Under the pieces are notes generated by a model. That model was not told the DNA's origin. It was given only the letters and a program-made list of their open reading frames with translations, and ran no database searches. From Myxococcales bacterium (lineage in GTDB: Bacteria > Myxococcota_A > Polyangia > Polyangiales > GCA-016699535), in the NCBI GenBank assembly GCA_016699535.1, contig CP064980.1, forward strand, positions 2,922,001-2,986,000: a stretch of 64,000 nucleotides of DNA, in the 5' to 3' direction. The stretch's first letter is position 1. Every line of letters begins with the position of its first letter. The position numbers were made by a program, and so were the translations under genes. Positions 16,448 to 27,277 of the stretch are shown here, piece after piece.

Positions 16448-19110
16448 TTAGAGTTGGCGCAGGACGTGGCGGAGGATGCCGCCGCTTTTGTAGTATTCGG
16501 CTTCTTGTGGGGTGTCGATGCGGACACGGACGTCGAACTTTTTGTCGCCTGCTTGGACCGTGAGGCGTTGGGCAGGTTTGATTTCGGCGGCAATGCCCTC
16601 GATGCTGTATTCCTCTTCGCCCGTGAGGCCCAAGGATGCAGCGTTTTGCTTTTCGACGAACTCGAGCGGCAAGACACCCATGCCGATGAGGTTCGAGCGA
16701 TGAATACGTTCATAGCTTTCGGCGATTACAGCTTTGACGCCAAGGAGCATGGTGCCTTTGGCAGCCCAGTCGCGCGAGGAGCCTGTGCCGTATTCTTTAC
16801 CAGCAATGATAAGCAAGGGAATGTTTTTTGCTTGGTATTGCATGGCCGCATCGAAAATACTCATTTGCTCGCCGCTTGGCACAAAGCGAGTGACGCCGCC
16901 TTCGGTGCCAGGAGCAAGTTGATTGCGCAAGCGTATGTTGGCGAAGGTGCCGCGCATCATGACTTCGTGATTGCCACGCCGTGAGCCATAGGAGTTGAAG
17001 TCTTTGCGCGCAACACCATGTTCTTCCAAATAACGCGCCGCCGGACTGTCCGCTGCAATGCTGCCAGCAGGTGATATGTGGTCGGTGGTGACTGAGTCGC
17101 CAAGCAGAGCCAAAAGGCGTGCGCCTTTAATGGGCCCTGGCGCAGTAAACGCTTGTCCTTTTTCCATGTCCTCAAAGAAAGGTGGTTTGCGTATGTAAGT
17201 GGAATCACTTTGCCACTCAAACATCGCGCCTGTACTCGACTGAATGGCTTGCCAGGCTGTATCGCCCTTTAAAACGTGAGCATAGCGTCTCTCAAACATC
17301 TCGCCCTTGAGCGTCCGTCCAACGGTATCGGCCACTTCTTTGTTGCTCGGCCAAATGTCTTTCAAAAACACATCGTTTCCTGAAGAGTCTTTACCCAGCG
17401 CATCCTTTTGAAAATCAAAGTCCATGTTGCCAGCAATCGCATAAGCCACGACCAAGGGCGGTGAAGCTAAGTAGTTAGCGCGCACTGATGGATTGATACG
17501 CCCCTCAAAGTTACGATTGCCTGAAAGGACCGAGCAGAGCACAACATCATTGGCCACCGCGGCAATTGCATCATCCACTGGACCCGAGTTGCCAATGCAG
17601 GTCGTGCAGCCATAACCAACAAGGTTAAAACCAAGCTGCTCAAGTGGCTTCATGAGCCCCGAGGCATTAAGGTAGTCGGTAACCACTTGCGAGCCAGGCG
17701 CTAAGCTGGTTTTGACATAAGCTTTGCTCTTTAAGCCTCGCTCGATTGCCTTTTTGGCGAGTAGACCTGCAGCAACCAACACGGCTGGATTGGAGGTGTT
17801 TGTACAACTTGTGATCGCCGCAATGGCTACGCTGCCATCGTGTAGCGTGGTCTTTTGACCATCAAGGCTGATTTCAGCGCTACTGACCTCAGCTTTTCCC
17901 GAAAGGTTTGCGCGAGCGTTTTGCCAAGCTGTTTTTGCCTGACTGAGAGCAATGCGATCTTGGGGACGTTTCGGACCAGAGATGCATGCTTCAACCGTCG
18001 ATAAATCAAGTTCAAGCGTATCTGTAAACTCGGGCTCCGGTGCCGAGGAGTCACGAAATAAATGTTGCGCCTTGGTGTAGGCTTCAACAAAGGCCACGTC
18101 TTCTTCCTTGCGTCCGGTCAATCGCAGGTAGGTTAAGGTTTCTTGATCGACTGGGAAAAAACCCATAGTCGCACCGTACTCTGGAGCCATGTTGGCGATG
18201 GTCGCGCGATCCGGCAGCGGCATTCCATCGAGGCCGGGTCCAAAAAACTCGACGAATTTGCCAACCACGCCTTTAGATCGAAGCATTTGCGTTACCGTCA
18301 ACACCACATCGGTAGCGGTTACGCCTTCTTTGGCCTTGCCCTTCAAACGAAAGCCAACGACTTGCGGAACCAGCATCGAGACAGGCTGCCCCAACATTGC
18401 AGCTTCAGCTTCAATGCCTCCAACGCCCCAACCCAGCACACCAAGTCCGTTGATCATCGTGGTATGCGAATCGGTGCCCACAAGAGAGTCTGGATAAGCT
18501 TCCGCTTGTCCATCTTTTTTCTGGACAAAAACCACCGGTGCCAAGTACTCAAGGTTCACCTGATGCACAATTCCGGTCCCAGGAGGCACGACCCGTAAAC
18601 TTTCAAAAGCTTGCTGGCCCCACTTCAAAAACTGATAACGCTCAATGTTACGCTCGACCTCTTTTTGCACGTTTTTTTCAAAAGCAGCGGGCGTGCCAAA
18701 AAAGTCAACCTGAACACTGTGATCGATCACGAGATCCGCGGGCTGCAAAGGCGTGATCTTTTCAGCCTTGCCCCCCAACGCCACATACGCCTCGCGCATC
18801 GCCGCTAAATCCACGACGGCCGGAACCCCGGTAAAATCTTGAAGCAACACACGCGACGGCCGGTAAGCGATTTCTTGATCCGGTTCCGCTTTTGGATCCC
18901 ATTTAGCCACGGCCTCGATGTCCTCTTTGCTCACCGTAACGCCATCTTCAAAGCGCAGTAGGTTTTCCAAAAGAACCCGGATTGAAAAGGCAGGCGCTCA
19001 ATCTCTGAGACTCCCGCCTTTTTTAGCGTATCTAGACTGCAAAAGTGGACTGTTTTGCCGCCAAAGTTCTGCTGTTGCCGGCACCCAAAGCTATCGTGTG
19101 ATTCAGACAT
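16448..19110 (-). CDS. acnA: Aconitate hydratase A, single-base frameshift near the N-terminus
   Basis: Isomerises citrate and isocitrate in the TCA cycle. The uninterrupted frame begins at a TTG at 18970 and lacks the first 47 or so family residues. Upstream, in another frame, an ATG at 19110 encodes the expected N-terminus (KTVHFCSLDTLKKAGVSEI-ERLPF); adding one base in the AAAA run at 18985-18988 joins them through PFSIRVLLENLLRFEDG. Corrected length 887 residues, close to the usual 890. Cluster ligands are seen in AITSCTNTSNPAVL and YGCTTCIGNSGP; also GTDSHTTMINGLGVLGWG. Followed by the large inverted repeat; a CFA-like methyltransferase gene lies 51 bases upstream. Confidence 0.95.
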
Positions 19111-19161
19111 GCCGCCTTTTTATCACAACTAAGCTCGGAGGTACTACTCCTTGCTAGCGAG

Positions 19162-20016
19162 CTAGCTTTGGATATGGCGCAGCTTCATTTGCACGTCGCT
19201 TGACCAGTGATTGTCAAAGGCACGCACACAGGTGTCCAGGTAACGCTCGTAGTCATCAAAGAGCTGATCGCCCCATTTCTCACGGATCAGTTTTTCGTGT
19301 GACTTCATGCGCGCCAGCCACTCACCAGTGGTTTTGCCATAACTTTCGCGTTGTGTGCGTAGCTCAACAATCTCCCAATAAGGATTCACGGCACAGATCA
19401 ACTCTTCAAGTCGAGGATTTAGACCCCCTGGGAAAATCACATCATCCGTAAAAGCCAAGTCTTCAAGATCTTTGCGTGAGCGAGGGACACGATTACGCAA
19501 AATCGCTTGAAAACCAAAATACGATCCGGGCTTGACCCATTGCGCGCATTTACGGAAGTACTCGCGGTAAAGGTCCACAGCCATGCCCTTGTTGGCTTGA
19601 GCAGGCGAGCATAAGTGATCGATCATTTCAATCGACTGCAGAGCATCGTACTTTTCTTTGGGAGCATAGTCTTTGTAATCACAAAGATACGCTTCAACAC
19701 CGGGCATTTTACGGCTTTTGAGTTCATTGAGCTGCTCGGTTGAAAGGGTAATACCGTGGGCACGTTTCGTGCCGCGCATCACGTGATACTCAAGATTCGC
19801 GCCCCAGCCACAACCAATATCAAGAACCAGTTTCTCTGGATTCATCTCGGCATAGTCGTAGAGGATTTTACACTTTTGGATCTGAGCTTGCTCAAGCGTC
19901 TCATTACCAGTGAGGTAACTGCCCGAGGTATAGTGCATTTGCTCATCAAGCCAAAGCTTGAAAAAGTCATTGGAAATATCGTAACCGACTTCGATTTCTT
20001 GCTGTGTGGACGTCAT
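19162..20016 (-). CDS. SAM-dependent methyltransferase, cyclopropane-fatty-acid-synthase-like
   Basis: 284 residues from ATG 20016; the frame extends 14 codons further upstream without support. The N-terminal VGYDISNDFFKLWLDEQMHY and SGSYLTGNETLEQAQ are typical of the CFA synthase/mycolic acid cyclopropane synthase group, followed by motif I LVLDIGCGWGANLEYHV. CFA synthases methylenate lipid acyl double bonds, but this protein lacks the N-terminal lipid-binding domain of true Cfa (about 380 residues), so a small-molecule or polyketide-type C-methyltransferase is also possible. Upstream of acnA on the same strand. Confidence 0.8.
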   Translation of the reverse strand: MTSTQQEIEVGYDISNDFFKLWLDEQMHYTSGSYLTGNETLEQAQIQKCKILYDYAEMNPEKLVLDIGCGWGANLEYHVMRGTKRAHGITLSTEQLNELKSRKMPGVEAYLCDYKDYAPKEKYDALQSIEMIDHLCSPAQANKGMAVDLYREYFRKCAQWVKPGSYFGFQAILRNRVPRSRKDLEDLAFTDDVIFPGGLNPRLEELICAVNPYWEIVELRTQRESYGKTTGEWLARMKSHEKLIREKWGDQLFDDYERYLDTCVRAFDNHWSSDVQMKLRHIQS

Positions 20017-20166
20017 AGTGGCGGAATATGCCAGCTTTTGAGGGATTGTGCCACCCAAACCCTACGTCTTTTTTTTTCAAAAAGAGCAGTCTTTTCATCG
20101 CAAAAAAAGCTGGTTTTCCGTAGACTGTTGGGCTAGAACGCTGTGCTGCACAAAGACAGTTGCTAG

Positions 20167-20241
20167 GGCGCCGTAGCCAAGTGGTAAGGCAGAGGTTTGC
20201 AAAACCTCCATTCACCGGTTCGAATCCGGTCGGCGCCTCCA
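20167..20241 (+). tRNA. tRNA-Cys (GCA)
   Basis: Cloverleaf read directly: acceptor GGCGCCG (20167-20173) pairs with CGGCGCC (20231-20237), anticodon stem GAGGT/ACCTC with loop TTGCAAA and anticodon GCA at 20199-20201, T arm CCGGTTCGAATCCGG, discriminator T and an encoded CCA end (20239-20241). 75 bases including CCA. Stands alone between the methyltransferase and EAL genes. Confidence 0.97.
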
Positions 20242-20341
20242 TGTGCTACGATGTGGCACAAAGTCGATCGTCAAGATTTAGACACGACATTGCACCTTTA
20301 ATGCCCTTGCAGTGCGGGCCTGCTAAACTCTAGCATCGACT

Positions 20342-21073
20342 ATGGACGACATTGCCGCCTTTGATGAAGCCATACGCACGCATCAACTTTACAGCGTTTT
20401 CCAGCCTCTGGTTGAATTGCCCAGCGGGAAAATCTTTGCCTACGAAGCCTTGGTCCGTTCCAAGGAAGAGCGCTTCAAGAGTCCACCCTTTTTATTTGAA
20501 ACGGCGATAAAGGCTAAGCGCTGTGGAGAACTCGGTCGACGACTTAGGGCAATAGCTATCGAGGCTGCCGCCGGTTGGCCCCTGTTCTTGAACATCCACC
20601 CGAATGAGTTCGATGAAGGCTGGTTGGTCAGACCGGACGATCCGATTTTTCAACATCAAGAACCTGTCTATATTGAAATTACGGAGACTGTACCGATTAC
20701 ACACTTTGCATTTTGCCACGGCCTGCTCAAAGAAATCCGCGGAAAGGGCATTTTCCTCGCCGTCGATGATCTTGGCGCGGGCTATTCCAACCTCCGTTAC
20801 ATTGCCGACTTATCGCCCGAAATCGTCAAGCTTGATCGCGCGCTCATCACCGGTCTCTCACGAGACAAGCGGCTTTTTAGTCTGGTTAAATCCATCGTTA
20901 GCCTGTGCATTACGATGGGCGCTAAAGTCGTTGCAGAAGGTATTGAGACTTACGATGAGCTAAGCGCCGTTTTAGATACCGGTGCGCACTATGGCCAGGG
21001 TTTCTTTTTGGCTCGACCCGGCTATCCTTTACCGCGCGTAAACTCGTCGCTTATCCCAAAAAAAATCAAATAG
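20342..21073 (+). CDS. EAL-domain cyclic-di-GMP phosphodiesterase
   Basis: 243 residues consisting of a single EAL domain with no GGDEF or sensor domain. Catalytic and metal-binding motifs are all present: YEALVRS (the EAL Glu), LNIHPNEF (Asn), YIEITETV (Glu), AVDDLGAGYSNL (two Asp), VKLDRALI (Lys), VAEGIET (Glu) and GQGFFLARP (Gln). It is therefore likely an active phosphodiesterase that hydrolyses cyclic di-GMP in the cytoplasm. It stands alone, convergent with truB across an 11-base gap. Confidence 0.93.
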   Translation: MDDIAAFDEAIRTHQLYSVFQPLVELPSGKIFAYEALVRSKEERFKSPPFLFETAIKAKRCGELGRRLRAIAIEAAAGWPLFLNIHPNEFDEGWLVRPDDPIFQHQEPVYIEITETVPITHFAFCHGLLKEIRGKGIFLAVDDLGAGYSNLRYIADLSPEIVKLDRALITGLSRDKRLFSLVKSIVSLCITMGAKVVAEGIETYDELSAVLDTGAHYGQGFFLARPGYPLPRVNSSLIPKKIK

Positions 21074-21084
21074 CTTTCGGTGTC

Positions 21085-22014
21085 TTAACCCTGATCTTCA
21101 TTGAATCCGCGCCGGATGATCACAACGTCGTTTACTTGCTCGGCAACGGCCACAAGCGCACGGCTTGAACTCACTAAGGCGCAAAAGCCCACGTATTTAT
21201 CATCCCATTGCCCGCTACAAAAATCAGCTTCCGTCAGCCGCTTGCCTTGCCGGGCATGGAGCACGCCTTGCTCGCAAAGCAAGCGGTGCGGAAACGCTCG
21301 ACAGGCATCGACCAAAGCAAGCATCGCGCTGCGCAGTTGCATCAACGCATCTTCGTCGCCTTTTTTCGCACGCAAAACGGTATCGAAGGATACCGCATCG
21401 TCAAGACTGTAGCTGCCGCTCTGAACGCGGCGCAAAGCACTTAAATGCCCTACGGTACCCAGAGCAAGCGAAAGGTCTCGTGCAAAGGAGCGTACGTAAA
21501 AACCTTTACTAGAGTGAAGCACAAGGTCAATCTCGCGAGCACGCAAAGACCGCAACGCAGCCTCATGCAGCACAACCGAACGCACCGGAGCCACAACATC
21601 TTCCCCTCGCCTCGCGCGTTCATAGAGACTTTGCCCGTCCCGCTTTATGGCACTAAAAATAGGCGCACGCTGCTCGATGGGGCCTATCATGCCTTCAACA
21701 ACCTGCCTGAGCTGCGTGTCATTGAGCTGCGGTACAGACCGTTCTTCTTCGACTGCGCCCTCTGCATCAAGCGTGTCCGTCGATTGACCAAGGCTTACCG
21801 TGGCCTCGTAGGTTTTGTCCTCCGCACTCAGGTAGTGAAGAAGTTTTGTTCCTTCGCCGATGCCTAAGACCAACAAGCCTGTGGCCATGGGGTCCAATGT
21901 ACCAGCATGGCCTATCGCCCGAATGCCAAGAGCCCGGCGCAAGTCACGCACGACATCATGCGAACTCATGCCCTTGGCTTTATCAACACAAAGGATTCCT
22001 GAAAGCTTAGCCAT
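21085..22014 (-). CDS. truB: tRNA pseudouridine-55 synthase
   Basis: 309 residues. Isomerises U55 of the tRNA T loop. Signature HAGTLDPMATGLLVLGIGEGTK with the catalytic Asp, preceded by GILCVDKAKGMSSHDVV and followed by KTYEATV and a GFYVRSFARDL segment; a PUA-like C-terminus follows. Last gene of the rimP-nusA-ylxR-infB-rbfA-truB operon. Its ATG at 22014 overlaps the rbfA stop by 8 bases. Confidence 0.96.
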   Translation of the reverse strand: MAKLSGILCVDKAKGMSSHDVVRDLRRALGIRAIGHAGTLDPMATGLLVLGIGEGTKLLHYLSAEDKTYEATVSLGQSTDTLDAEGAVEEERSVPQLNDTQLRQVVEGMIGPIEQRAPIFSAIKRDGQSLYERARRGEDVVAPVRSVVLHEAALRSLRAREIDLVLHSSKGFYVRSFARDLSLALGTVGHLSALRRVQSGSYSLDDAVSFDTVLRAKKGDEDALMQLRSAMLALVDACRAFPHRLLCEQGVLHARQGKRLTEADFCSGQWDDKYVGFCALVSSSRALVAVAEQVNDVVIIRRGFNEDQG

Positions 22015-22387
22015 CTTCAGTGGTCGAATGAACGTCGTTCAAAAGGTGTTCCACACGATTGATGCGTTCTGCTTCACTATCCCACACGAAACGCAGTTCG
22101 GGGACGTAACGCAAGCCAAGCCTTCCAGCGAGACGTTTTCTTAACCACGAACCTTTGCGCTTTAACTCGTCAAGCAATCGTTGCTCTTCTTCTTGTGAGT
22201 TGCCCTGCAAACCTGGCCCAACATAGATGTGAGCGACGCGCAAATCCGGTGTCATACGCACTGTGGCCACAGTGACTTCACTTAGCGAAGTTCCGTGCAA
22301 TGCCCCGCTCAACAAAATGGCCATTAGCTCTTCACGAACCCGCTCTGCAACACGTTCGGCGCGGTGCGACTTCGCGCGCTCCTTCAC
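22007..22387 (-). CDS. rbfA: Ribosome-binding factor A
   Basis: 126 residues starting at the GTG at 22387 (VKERAKSHRAERVAERVREE), which overlaps the infB stop as GTGA. RbfA assists 16S rRNA 5' end maturation and cold adaptation. The KH-like fold is recognised by VREELMAILL near the start, VTVATVRMTPDLRVAHIYV in the middle and LGLRYVPELRFVWDSEAERINRVEHLL at the C-terminus. The gene order matches the conserved operon. A longer frame (22420) was rejected because it would lie inside infB. Confidence 0.93.
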   Translation of the reverse strand: MKERAKSHRAERVAERVREELMAILLSGALHGTSLSEVTVATVRMTPDLRVAHIYVGPGLQGNSQEEEQRLLDELKRKGSWLRKRLAGRLGLRYVPELRFVWDSEAERINRVEHLLNDVHSTTEDG

Positions 22388-24887
22388 AGAACCCCGGCCA
22401 CTTCTTCCATCTCGAAACACTCGAGCACGTCGCGTTCTTTGATATCGTTGAATCCTTCAAGGCCGATACCACACTCGTAACCCGAAGCCACCTCACGCGC
22501 ATCGTCCTTGAAGCGTTTGAGCGAACGCATGGAACCTTCCCAAACCGAAACAGAATCCCGAATAACGCGTATCTTTGCGTTTCGAACAATCTTACCGTCA
22601 AGCACGAAACAGCCTGCAATGGTGCCCACTTTGGGAATGCCAAAGGTTTCTCGCACCTCGGCTCGGCCCAACGCTTTTTCAACCAATGTGGGTTTGAGCA
22701 TGCCCTGCATCGCAGCTCTGACCTCATCGACAGCTTCGTAGATGACGCTATAAAGCCGAATATCCACGCTCTCCGCTTTTGCTGTGTTTGAAGCATTACC
22801 TGCTGGCCGAACGTTAAATCCAAGCACAATAGCATTGGACGCGCTTGCCAACATTACGTCGTTTTCGGTGATACCACCTACGCCGGTATGGATGACGTTG
22901 ACTTTAATCTTGTCGGTTGACAGCTCAACCAACGCTTTTTCAAGAGCCTCGATTGAACCCTGCACGTCCGCCTTGAACACCAGCTTAAGCTCAAGCACTT
23001 CGCCGCTTTGCATAAGTTCATGCAAACGATCCAAGCCCATCTTAGCTGTCGTGATTTTAGAGCCACCTTGGTCACGACGCGCTTCAGCAATTTCCTGAGC
23101 TTTCTTTGCGTCCTCAACTTGATACAACATATCGCCAGCAGAGGGCATTTCTGAAAGGCCTAACACCTCGACAGGTGTAGCAGGTGGGGCTTCTGCGCAT
23201 TGCTTACCACGATCATCGGTCATGGCACGCACTTTGCCCCAGGCTGATCCAACAACAACAATGTCACCGGTACGCAAGGTACCATTACGTATCAAAACGT
23301 TTGCAACAGGCCCACGGCCACGATCAAGGTAGGCTTCAAGAACCGTTCCCTCTGCCGGAACCTTAGGATTGGCTTTGAGCTCGAGGAGCTCTGCTCGCAG
23401 CAAAACGTTTTCAAGCAGTGAATCAACGCCAGCACCGGTTTTGGCTGAGACATCCACAAATTGGACGTCACCGCCCCATTCTTCAGGCTGAAGCCCTTCG
23501 GCAGCAAGTTCATTTCGAACATTCTCAGGCCTTGCATCGGGGCGATCAATCTTGTTGACCGCAACAACAATCGGCACGCCTGCTTCTTTGGCATGGTGCG
23601 CCGCTTCTTTTGTTTGAGGCATCACTCCATCGTCGGCAGCACAAACGAGAATAACGATATCCGTTGCCTGTGCACCACGAGCGCGCATCGCCGTAAAGGC
23701 CTCATGGCCAGGCGTATCCAAAAACACCACAGTGCCTCTGCTCGTCTCAACTCGATAAGCACCGATGTGTTGTGTAATACCGCCGGCTTCCCTAGCTGCC
23801 ACATCGGAAGAGCGAATTTTATCAAGCAACGATGTTTTACCATGATCGACGTGTCCCATGACCGTCACGATTGGAGGCCTTGATGCTTGGTCCTCGGAGT
23901 TATCGACAAACTGGCCGCGTGCTTCGGTCACCAAATCGTCATCGCTTTTGGCTACGTTTTCAACTTCATACCCAAACTCACTCGCAATGATCTTTGCTGT
24001 ATCGGAGTCCAAGGTGCTGTTGATGTTGACGTTGGTCATGCCAAGCTGAACCAACTTCATGAGCAAGTCAGTCGCTTTGAGACTCATGCGTTGAGCAAGT
24101 GTCTGAAGTCCAACCTCGCCTTCGATACGAATGACGCGCTTTTGTGCACTGGGCGTAGTAATCTCTGTTTTTTGACCCTTTTTCGCCATCGTTTGTTTAC
24201 GACGCATGGGCCGACCTTGCATCTGCCGACCACTTGGCCCTAGAGCTGCACGACCAAGCTCTCGACGCCTCGGGCCATCCCCGGGTCGCGACACAATTGG
24301 GGCATGCCGAGAAACGATACGCGAAATCGTGTTAGCTGACGGAGGTATCGCACTCGGCGCAACCCGATCACCTCGAGCAACCACGCCCGGAGGCAAGTTT
24401 GCATGTCCAAGCCGGACGGAAGCCGGAGTGCTTGCTTTCTGTGGAGCTGTCGGGGGCAACGGCGCAGGCCGGCTCCTTTCAGGGCGTTCTGCTACTTTAG
24501 AAGGAGCTGCTGCGACAGCTTCTTTTGAACTTCCGGAGCCTTTTGTTTGACCTGAGGTATCTCGGGCTTTAAATCCTTAGCAACTTCTGCCTCTTTGACT
24601 GGCGCTACGGCGGCTTCTTCTACGTTTTTACTCTCTTGTTTTTCAGCAGGAGGCTGTGTCTTGGCCACGGCCCGGCGACGCACGACGGTGGGCCGGATAC
24701 GCTCTTCAACAAGCTTTTTGCCGTTGCCTTTTTCATAGGAACGCTTAACTCGCTCGGCCTCTGCCGGATCCAATGCACTCATGTGGTTTCGAACCTGAAT
24801 ACCTAATGATGCAATCCGACTCACCAAATCACGGTTTTCTATCCCAAGCTCTTTTGCAATTTCATAGACTCGAATTTTCGAAGCCAT
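22384..24887 (-). CDS. infB: Translation initiation factor IF-2, single-base frameshift
   Basis: Places initiator tRNA on the ribosome. Two open frames must be joined: an N-terminal part from ATG 24887 (IF2_N domain MASKIRVYEIAKELGIENRD, then a Glu/Lys/Ala/Pro-rich linker) and the part with the second IF2_N repeat, the GTPase (VTVMGHVDHGKTSLLDKI, DTPGHEAF, AVNKIDRPDA) and the C-terminal domains. Adding one base at the TTTT run 24523-24526 fuses them (PEVQKEAVAAAPSKVAERPE); the join gives exactly 835 codons. Read uncorrected, the first frame ends at 24492. IF-2 is essential, so sequence error is the likely cause. Confidence 0.95.
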
Positions 24888-24889
24888 GT

Positions 24890-25483
24890 CTACTCTCCCT
24901 CAGCAAGAGCCTTCACACAGGCCAATGCGTTTAAAATTTCCTTAGCGACCCCTTCACTGAGGATGCCAATGAGCGCGAGTTCCTCGCGTCCGAAAAGTTT
25001 ACCCAAAAATTCCCTGCTCCCAAACTCGCAGACGTTCGGCGTGGAAACTCCGAGTTTTCTACTTCGTTCAGCCGCATCTTGCGCTACCAGCACAAGGGCG
25101 ACTTTGCCGGAGCGAAGCATATCACTAAGCGCGTCATGTCCCAATACAGCCAGACGATTTCGATGGGCCGCAATCAGCAACGATACGACGCGTTGCTCAT
25201 AGCCTTTTTGTGCTAAAGCACTGAGCTCTGACGGATCAACACTAATTGAGCGCCGCAGACTGCGCGAAAAGCCGCCACGACGCGAAGCTAAGCTCAAGCA
25301 ACGCGAATGCGGATGAACAGAGACCCCGCGTCCAGAAAGCTTGCCCCTTATATCCGGAGCAAGGCGATGCGAAAGCGCGTCGTAAGCAAAGCGCAACAAT
25401 GCCTTGGGTTGATCTTGCTCACCACAGCCCACACAGCGACGCATGCTGGCATGCGCTATTTCCTGTACAGTTCCTTGTTTCAC
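24890..25483 (-). CDS. YlxR (DUF448) protein fused to an L7Ae-like domain
   Basis: 197 residues from a GTG at 25483 that overlaps the corrected nusA stop. Residues 14-90 form the YlxR RNA-binding domain: MRRCVGCGEQDQPKALLRF, GRGVSVHPHSRCLSLA and the Arg-rich FSRSLRR. The remainder resembles an L7Ae/YlxQ-like RNA-binding fold (LIAAHRNRLAVLGHDALSDM and VALVLVAQDAAERS). In many bacteria YlxR and YlxQ are separate adjacent genes; here they appear as one protein between nusA and infB. Confidence 0.88.
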   Translation of the reverse strand: MKQGTVQEIAHASMRRCVGCGEQDQPKALLRFAYDALSHRLAPDIRGKLSGRGVSVHPHSRCLSLASRRGGFSRSLRRSISVDPSELSALAQKGYEQRVVSLLIAAHRNRLAVLGHDALSDMLRSGKVALVLVAQDAAERSRKLGVSTPNVCEFGSREFLGKLFGREELALIGILSEGVAKEILNALACVKALAEGE

Positions 25484-27251
25484 TCCGCTCCTGAACGATT
25501 CTCATCTTGGGCTTCGCCACTCACTTGTTGGCTCGCCAGATCACCCGCATCTGCTTCTGGCCCCGCGGCTTCTTCAGCCGCTTTAGCCTGTTGCTCCGCC
25601 GCTTCTTGTACACGTCGTTCTGCCGCTTGTTCTTGAGCCACTCGTTCTGCCGCTGTTTTTTGCCCCTGAACGATGGTTGGCCATTCATTCTCTAAAAAGG
25701 ATTGGACGGAGTGCTTAATGTTTTGAGCACGCTTGTTATCAAGGCCGGTTTTTTAGAGCAAAAACGATCGACATCGTTTTCCCTGGCAATATCTTCAACC
25801 GAGCGGTAGCCGCCTTTTGCGATCCAGTCGGCGATGCGTTGTGTCACACCGCGAACCAAAGTAAGTCGTGAAAGCTCATCAAGCGCATCTGCAGAAGCCG
25901 CTGCTTGATCAAGCCGCTCTTGGCGATAACGCTCATTTGCAGTCGCCGTGCGTCGCCTGAAGTCAGAGAACGCTTCTTCGTCTTTCAAACCAACAATTGC
26001 ACCAATTTCTTCATCACTGGCTTCGAGGATTTCATCGAGCCCACGGAAGCCATGTCGGTAAAGAGCTTTAGGCGTCTCGGCATCAAGCCCCTCGATCATC
26101 GAGAAGGCTGAGAGCGCGTTTTCTTCCAAGCGTCTAAACTTCTCTTCGCTGATGATGTCGAGCTTCCAGCCCGTAAGCTGTGATGCGAGTCGTACATTTT
26201 GACCGCGACGACCAATCGCTAAAGAAAGCTTATCGTCGGGAACCACCAGCTCCATGCCCCGATTGCCCTCGTCTATCACGACGCGCGCGACATCAGCTGG
26301 AGCAATAGCATTGCAAACAAAACGCGCTGGATCCCTATCCCAAGGAACAATGTCAATCTTTTCGCCGCGCAGCTCCTGCACGACAGATTGGACACGCGAG
26401 CCTTTCATGCCAACGCAAGCGCCCACTGGATCGACATCCGAATCCCTGCTGCTCACCGCAATCTTTGAGCGCGCACCGGGTTCGCGCGCCGCGGCCACGA
26501 TGCGCACGATGCCTTCGTAAATCTCTGGAACTTCCATTTCAAACAGTTTGACGAGCAATCCCACGTCGGTACGTGAAAGCACGAGTTGAGGTCCTCGCGC
26601 TTCACGATCAATGTTTTTAAGCAAAGCGACGATCCGGTCACCGGGGCGGTAGGTTTCTCGCGGCGTTTGTTCTTTTTTTGGCAGCACCGCTTCAGTGCTT
26701 CCCAAGTCCACGATGATGTTCGAGCCGCGCTCAAAGCGACGAACGATACCGGTAAGAATCTCACCTTTGCGTTCATTGAACTCATTAAAGATGATGTCAC
26801 GTTCTGCATCACGCACACGTTGAATAATAACTTGCTTGGCCGTCTGGGCAGCGATGCGACCAAAACCTTGTCGATGCTGTTTGAGATGCAACAGATCGCC
26901 AAACTCTTTATCTTGCTGCTTTGCTTTTTTTGCATCTTCTTGAAGATAAAAAACCTGAAAGCCCAACTCTTCACCGACTTCGGCTTCGAGGCCTGCTTGT
27001 TTGGCATCGGCGGTAGAAATTTCGCGTTCAGGATTTTCGACGTCTTCAACAATCGTCATGTACTGAAACAGGTCAACAACACCGGTTTCTTTGTTGAAGC
27101 GAGCTTCCAGCTCACGCCCCACACCAAAGGTGCGTTTCGCCGCAGTAAGGATCGCTTGTTCCATCGTTTCAACACGGATTTTAGGGTCAATACCCTTATC
27201 CTTACTTACTTGCTCAATAATGCCATCTAATGCCATCGGACTCTGTTGCAT
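25480..27251 (-). CDS. nusA: Transcription elongation/termination factor NusA, single-base frameshift
   Basis: RNA-polymerase-binding factor in pausing, termination and antitermination. Start ATG 27251. Domains in order: N-terminal domain (GIIEQVSKDKGIDPKIRVE), S1 (GIVRRFERGSNIIVDLG), KH domains (VGACVGMKGSRVQSVVQEL; SLAIGRRGQNVRLASQLTG) and a helical C-terminus. The open frame stops at 25692 in an odd tail, but one base added in the T6 run 25749-25754 restores the helix-hairpin-helix end (KKTGLDNKRAQNIKHSVQSF) and about 70 further Ala/Gln/Glu-rich residues to a TGA at 25480-25482. Corrected length 590 residues. Confidence 0.93.
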
Positions 27252-27277
27252 GCTATTCTCTCTTAGAAATAGTGTTC

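Noticed and set aside
16454..16984. 176-residue plus-strand ORF
   Set aside because: Shadow of aconitase.
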